Of a stretch of DNA of 10,001 bases, positions 7,301 to 10,001 are shown piece after piece. Below the pieces are notes generated by a model. It made no database searches, was not told the origin of the DNA, and saw only the letters and a list, made by a program, of their open reading frames with translations. Numbering within the stretch: position 1 is the stretch's first letter; each line of letters opens with the position of its first letter. The stretch covers positions 1 to 10,001 of the forward strand of contig DLLC01000053.1 of assembly GCA_002476625.1 (NCBI GenBank), written 5' to 3'. A program made the position numbers and the translations under genes. Source of the DNA: Porphyromonadaceae bacterium UBA7572. Its GTDB lineage: Bacteria > Bacteroidota > Bacteroidia > Bacteroidales > Muribaculaceae.

Positions 7301-7548
7301 CATCTTACCTTGAAACGGCTTGTGTCATTTGATAAAATTCTCACAATTTACCGAAACAAGCACGCCACAGCACACCGCAATCAGGATCCCCCCCCAAAAA
7401 TACCACAAAAATTACCATATTCTATATAGTACATTTTGCAGATCTGAGATTTTTTTGACTATGTGGCAGAAAAAAACTTTATTGCTCACCGAATTGCGCT
7501 GTGCCATGGCTCACCAACACAAAGCGCCTCCTACAAAAAAGCTGAATT

Positions 7549-8178
7549 CTATGGCTTGCTCTGCGATCTGAACACCAGCTCACCAGTGTCCTCATAATAG
7601 TCCCAGTTCTCCACCCCGTAGGCCTCATTGCTGTCGCCACTGTAGTCACCATAGGTGACGGTGATTTTCAGAACATCTGAATAATCGGGGTCGCCCTCTA
7701 TTTCTATATATCCATTTGTATATTTCTGCAAAGCAGCCTTGAACTTAATATTTGAAAAGGTCCCCTCCGTATAGAAAGAGGCATCATAAATGGAGCCAGT
7801 GCGAACCGCATCCGAATAGTTATACAGCGAAATCGACTCATGGTTAGCGCAGAAGTCGGCCACATGGTCCTTAAATTCCGCGAACTCCTCTTCAATCTCC
7901 TCCACGCGTTCACTTTCACGCTTACTCTCCAAATAAGAGTGCACCCCTGCGCCCACTCCGGAAATCGCCAAGGCAGTCACTACAATAGCGCAAACTATGA
8001 TAAAGCCCTTCTTCTTTTTCTTCTGTGGATTCACATCACTGGCAGAAGCGGGACTCACAAACGGTGGCGGCAAGGGCAGAGAATCTTCGGGCGTGACAGG
8101 AGGCGCAAGTGGACTTCCGCACGCATTGCAGAACTTTGCTGACTCAGGATTTTCGTGATTACAGTTAGGGCAAATCAT
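7549..8178 (-). CDS. Zinc-ribbon, single-pass membrane protein of unknown function
   Basis: Protein of 209 residues. The N-terminus is a zinc ribbon with two knuckles, CPNC (Cys3, Cys6) and CNAC (Cys17, Cys20), in the short double-CxxC form found at the start of many bacterial membrane proteins (zinc_ribbon_2/zf-ribbon type). A Pro/Ser-rich linker (about 22-50) and five lysines (53-57) precede a transmembrane helix at about 58-77. An acidic helix follows (83-105, ESKRESERVEEIEEEF), then a domain at about 106-205 rich in Tyr and Asp with alternating β-like stretches (GYIEIEGD, VLKITVTYGDYSG, GELVFRSQ). The lysines should keep the ribbon in the cytoplasm and place the last domain outside. I do not recognise that domain. 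The gene stands alone between gaps of 282 and 579 bases and has its own promoter. The ATG at 8178 is chosen because it starts directly before the ribbon. Confidence 0.8.
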   Translation of the reverse strand: MICPNCNHENPESAKFCNACGSPLAPPVTPEDSLPLPPPFVSPASASDVNPQKKKKKGFIIVCAIVVTALAISGVGAGVHSYLESKRESERVEEIEEEFAEFKDHVADFCANHESISLYNYSDAVRTGSIYDASFYTEGTFSNIKFKAALQKYTNGYIEIEGDPDYSDVLKITVTYGDYSGDSNEAYGVENWDYYEDTGELVFRSQSKP

Positions 8179-8227
8179 AATAGTATGCGAGTTAATTAGT
8201 TGATGTATAAAGCATTCTCATGCGCCA

Positions 8228-8261
8228 CAAAGATATAACAATTATTTCGCTTCTTGGCAAA
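8228..8261 (-). promoter_or_regulatory. Promoter of the zinc-ribbon protein gene
   Basis: On the minus strand TATCTTTG (8235 to 8228) fits TAnnTTTG, and TTTG (8261 to 8258) lies 22 bases upstream, one base longer than the usual 19-21 spacing. The leader to the ATG at 8178 would be about 40 bases. Confidence 0.5.
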
Positions 8262-8330
8262 AACCAAGCAAAAAAACGCCCAACCGATAAAAGCAGTGGA
8301 GAAGGTTCAGTAGATAGCGGAAGGCAGTAG

Positions 8331-8351
8331 GGACGCACGGTCCGTGCGTCC
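8331..8351. repeat. 21-bp GC-rich palindrome, REP-like
   Basis: GGACGCACGG (8331-8340) and CCGTGCGTCC (8342-8351) are perfect reverse complements around a single T. In RNA the realistic form is an 8-bp GC stem with a 5-base loop. It stands out as very GC-rich in an otherwise AT-rich gap, and has the look of a short interspersed palindromic element. No T-run follows, so it is a poor intrinsic terminator. Copy number elsewhere in the genome cannot be seen here. Confidence 0.55.
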
Positions 8352-8387
8352 GGAATCCTGTATGTCCTCGCCAAGCCGTTAGCAAAA

Positions 8388-8451
8388 GGTTATCGCCAAC
8401 ACCTATCATTCGATTTTAGCGATAACTGGTGTTTTTTAGCGGTTATCGCTA
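8388..8451. repeat. Three GTTATCGC copies in alternating orientation
   Basis: GTTATCGC occurs at 8389-8396 and 8442-8449, with its reverse complement GCGATAAC at 8419-8426. The last two extend to a perfect 10-bp inverted repeat, TAGCGATAAC (8417-8426) and GTTATCGCTA (8442-8451), separated by 15 bases. TTTTAGCG also repeats directly at 8414-8421 and 8434-8441. The block lies about 260-320 bases upstream of the asnA -7 box. It may be a remnant of a small mobile or palindromic element, or a multi-site protein-binding region; the sequence does not decide between them. Confidence 0.5.
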
Positions 8452-8640
8452 TATTCAAACCATCAGACCTGGCGACAACTCTTTCAAAATATAGCTACGA
8501 GCATCGGAGATGCCCCAACAATAAGCATACCTTGGCTCATATCGATTGAATATGGCACTTTGAGGAAAAGGGTGCAAAATTGTAATCTCTGCTTTCATCC
8601 TTGAAAACGGGTAGCATTTCCCACTCACCAAGTGTCAATA
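8452..8640. other. Gene-free stretch with no recognised feature
   Basis: This central part of the 579-base gap between the zinc-ribbon gene and asnA shows no convincing coding sequence on either strand, no RNA gene I recognise and no promoter match. It may be decayed sequence. Confidence 0.4.
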
Positions 8641-8649
8641 TGATGGAAA

Positions 8650-8672
8650 TTTTAATTAAAAAGTCACTTTTT
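8650..8672. promoter_or_regulatory. Overlapping palindromes upstream of the asnA promoter, possible operator
   Basis: AAAAAGT (8658-8664) and ACTTTTT (8666-8672) form a perfect 15-bp palindrome centred on C8665. TTTTAATTAAAA (8650-8661) is a second, overlapping perfect palindrome. Both lie 37-59 bases upstream of the asnA -7 box, a usual place for a regulator to bind. AT-rich DNA yields such symmetry by chance fairly often, and no regulator is encoded nearby. Confidence 0.3.
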
Positions 8673-8682
8673 GATTTGATTC

Positions 8683-8716
8683 TTTTTTAATTTTAAATAC
8701 ATTTGCGCTATTTTTG
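8683..8716 (+). promoter_or_regulatory. Promoter of asnA
   Basis: TATTTTTG (8709-8716) fits the -7 consensus TAnnTTTG. The -33 region is only a T-run (8683-8688), 20 bases upstream and without the final G. Transcription would start near 8723, leaving a leader of about 35 bases before the ATG at 8758. A second match, TAATTTTG (8730-8737), has no good -33 partner and sits very close to the start codon. Confidence 0.5.
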
Positions 8717-8757
8717 CACATATTATAATTAATTTTGAAATTAAACTCAAGAAATCT

Positions 8758-9792
8758 ATGGCACTAATTATTCCAAAGCATTACCAGCAGCGCCTGCTTC
8801 CCGAAACCACGGAAGTGGCAATTAAAACCATCAAGGACTCGTTTCAGCAAAAACTCTCGCACGCCCTGCATCTGCGCCGAGTCACAGCCCCCCTCTTCGT
8901 GCTTTCCGGCACTGGCATCAACGACGACCTCAATGGCACGGAGCATCCAGTGGCATTCTCCATCGACGCCATGGGCGGAAGGCGCGCGGAAGTGGTCCAC
9001 TCGCTCGCCAAATGGAAGCGCACCAAACTTGGCGCCTACGGCATAGCCCCCGGATATGGCATCTACACCGACATGAACGCCATACGCACATTCGAGGACC
9101 TCGACAATATGCATTCGCTCTATGTGGACCAGTGGGACTGGGAAAAGGTGATTCGCGAATCCGACCGCAACCTCGCCACGCTAAAGCAAACGGTAAGCGA
9201 AATTTACCGTGCCATCAGGGAGACGGAGCAGGAAGTGTATGAGCAATTTCCACACATCACCCCACGGCTTCCGCACCACATCACATTCGTTCACTCCGAA
9301 GACATGCAGCGTGAAATGCCGCACCTCTCTCCAAGCGAACGCGAAAGGGAATACGCGAAGAGGTTCGGGGCCATATTTGTGATTGGCATTGGCGCCACGC
9401 TCGCCGACGGAAAGCCGCACGACGGGCGTGCTCCAGACTACGACGACTGGGTGAGCGCCACCGACAGCCATCACCGTGGGCTGAACGGCGACATCATCGT
9501 GTGGGACGACGTGCTCAACATTCCATTTGAGCTCTCGTCAATGGGCATTCGCGTGAGCCCAGAATCAATGCACCGCCAACTTGAGCTGTGCGGCTGCACC
9601 AACCGCGAGCAGCTGCCTTTCCACAAGGCGCTGTTAGAAGGACGGCTGCCCTATTCCATTGGCGGAGGCATCGGACAAAGCCGCCTTTGCATGTTCTTAC
9701 TGCAAAAAGCGCATATCGGCGAGGTACAAGCCAGCATCTGGCCTGAGCAGCAGGTGGAGGAGTGCAGGCGCCATGGCATAATGCTGATGTGA
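8758..9792 (+). CDS. asnA: Aspartate--ammonia ligase (asparagine synthetase A)
   Basis: Protein of 344 residues, close to the roughly 330 of E. coli AsnA, complete and intact. It makes asparagine from aspartate and ammonia with ATP cleaved to AMP and pyrophosphate, in the cytoplasm. The fold is that of class II aminoacyl-tRNA synthetases. Family blocks are clear: PLFVLSGTGINDDLNG (45-60), EVVHSLAKWKRTKLG (78-92, equivalent to motif 2), GIYTDMNAIR (101-110), SLYVDQWDWEKV (120-131), FVHSEDM (177-183), RAPDYDDW (224-231), GLNGDIIVWD (241-250), FELSSMGIRV (257-266), and SIGGGIGQSRL (300-310, equivalent to motif 3, with Arg309 in the ATP site). The ATG at 8758 gives the expected M-A-L-I-I-P start; there is no obvious Shine-Dalgarno site, as usual in Bacteroidota. 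It is transcribed alone, away from the minus-strand genes, with tRNA-Asp behind it under a separate promoter. Base and codon use match the neighbours, with no sign of recent transfer. Confidence 0.97.
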   Translation: MALIIPKHYQQRLLPETTEVAIKTIKDSFQQKLSHALHLRRVTAPLFVLSGTGINDDLNGTEHPVAFSIDAMGGRRAEVVHSLAKWKRTKLGAYGIAPGYGIYTDMNAIRTFEDLDNMHSLYVDQWDWEKVIRESDRNLATLKQTVSEIYRAIRETEQEVYEQFPHITPRLPHHITFVHSEDMQREMPHLSPSEREREYAKRFGAIFVIGIGATLADGKPHDGRAPDYDDWVSATDSHHRGLNGDIIVWDDVLNIPFELSSMGIRVSPESMHRQLELCGCTNREQLPFHKALLEGRLPYSIGGGIGQSRLCMFLLQKAHIGEVQASIWPEQQVEECRRHGIMLM

Positions 9793-9831
9793 TAAAGAGC
9801 GGCACCGGCGCAGGTGAAAACATAAAAAACG

Positions 9832-9856
9832 AAAAAGTTTTTCTCAAAAAGTTTTT
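9832..9856. repeat. Tandem palindromic AAAAAGTTTTT pair
   Basis: AAAAAGTTTTT occurs at 9832-9842 and again at 9846-9856, separated by CTC. Each copy is nearly self-complementary. The second copy merges into the -33 box of the tRNA-Asp promoter. The pair could act as an AT-rich upstream promoter element of the sort seen before stable RNA genes, or help end asnA transcription. Confidence 0.4.
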
Positions 9857-9883
9857 GGAATAAGAAATAAAATAGTAACTTTG
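9854..9883 (+). promoter_or_regulatory. Promoter of tRNA-Asp
   Basis: TTTG (9854-9857) and TAACTTTG (9876-9883) are 18 bases apart, close to the Bacteroidota consensus. The predicted start near 9890 is about 37 bases before the mature tRNA, which would need 5' trimming by RNase P. Confidence 0.7.
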
Positions 9884-9926
9884 CACTCGCAAACGAGGAA
9901 CAGAGCGTTTGCGCAACTCTACAAAC

Positions 9927-10000
9927 GGTGCGTTAGTTCAGTTGGTTAGAATGCCTGCCTGTCACGCAGGAGGTCGCTGGTTCGAGTCCTGTACGCACCG
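9927..10000 (+). tRNA. trnD: tRNA-Asp, anticodon GTC
   Basis: A 74-base cloverleaf. The acceptor stem GGTGCGT (9927-9933) pairs perfectly with ACGCACC (9993-9999), and the discriminator is G10000, the identity base for Asp. The D-arm is GTTC/GAAT; the anticodon stem CCTGC/GCAGG encloses CTGTCAC with GTC at 9960-9962; the T-loop is TTCGAGT. The T-stem GCTGG (9976-9980)/CCTGT (9988-9992) contains a T-T mismatch at its middle pair (51-63). The one base left after the discriminator is C, so an encoded CCA can be neither confirmed nor excluded. Decodes GAC and GAT codons. Confidence 0.95.
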
Positions 10001-10001
10001 C

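Noticed and set aside
7320..7571. Plus-strand open frame of 83 codons in the gap between the C10 and zinc-ribbon genes.
   Set aside because: Low-complexity, random-looking composition, no promoter, and it overlaps the promoter area and the end of the zinc-ribbon gene.
8192..8374. Minus-strand open frame of 60 codons across the 21-bp palindrome.
   Set aside because: Its N-terminal residues merely translate the palindrome; it overlaps the zinc-ribbon promoter and has no family likeness.
8758..10000. Functional link between asnA (aspartate to asparagine) and the tRNA-Asp gene behind it, such as tRNA-dependent amidation.
   Set aside because: AsnA acts on free aspartate, and the tRNA has its own promoter; adjacency alone is not evidence.
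1..10001. CRISPR arrays, transposases, integrases, toxin-antitoxin pairs and defence genes.
   Set aside because: None is visible in either strand; no regularly spaced repeats and no matching protein motifs were found. Whether the tRNA-Asp 3' end is an integration site cannot be judged because the window stops there.

Overview
The window looks like ordinary chromosome from a gut-type Bacteroidales bacterium of the Bacteroides/Prevotella/Muribaculaceae group. The clues are the promoters, which fit the Bacteroidota pattern TTTG-N19-21-TAnnTTTG rather than the E. coli pattern, the lack of clear Shine-Dalgarno sequences, a typical Bacteroidetes lipoprotein family, a C10 (streptopain-like) protease with a C-terminal dockerin, and coding regions of about 50% GC between AT-rich gaps. 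I cannot fix genus or species from the sequence alone.

Layout. Bases 2-85 may hold the last 27 codons of a plus-strand gene entering from the left. Bases 158-4430 carry four minus-strand genes, in transcription order: a large Ig-like lipoprotein, a LemA-family membrane protein, a short TPM-domain protein without signal peptide, and a longer secreted, membrane-anchored TPM-domain protein. The last three form a tight cluster and probably an operon. Bases 4431-4881 are non-coding and contain a promoter for the lipoprotein gene on the minus strand, a consensus-like promoter on the plus strand, and a strong 14-bp hairpin; the last two could bound a small RNA. Bases 4882-7266 (minus) encode the secreted C10 cysteine protease. 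Bases 7549-8178 (minus) encode a zinc-ribbon, single-pass membrane protein of unknown role. Bases 8179-8757 are a gene-free stretch with a 21-bp palindrome, a set of GTTATCGC inverted repeats, and the asnA promoter region. Bases 8758-9792 (plus) encode ammonia-dependent asparagine synthetase AsnA, followed by a clear promoter and a tRNA-Asp(GTC) gene that ends one base before the right edge.

How the genes relate. LemA and TPM-domain proteins are often neighbours in bacteria and probably act together at the cell envelope, but their function is not well established. The lipoprotein, the C10 protease and the zinc-ribbon protein are also envelope or secreted proteins, but each seems to have its own promoter and nothing shows they form one system. 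AsnA is housekeeping amino-acid metabolism. I found no CRISPR array, transposase, integrase, phage gene or recognisable defence system. The features most worth a second look are the candidate small RNA at about 4612-4772, the dockerin on a protease, and the repeat elements upstream of asnA.
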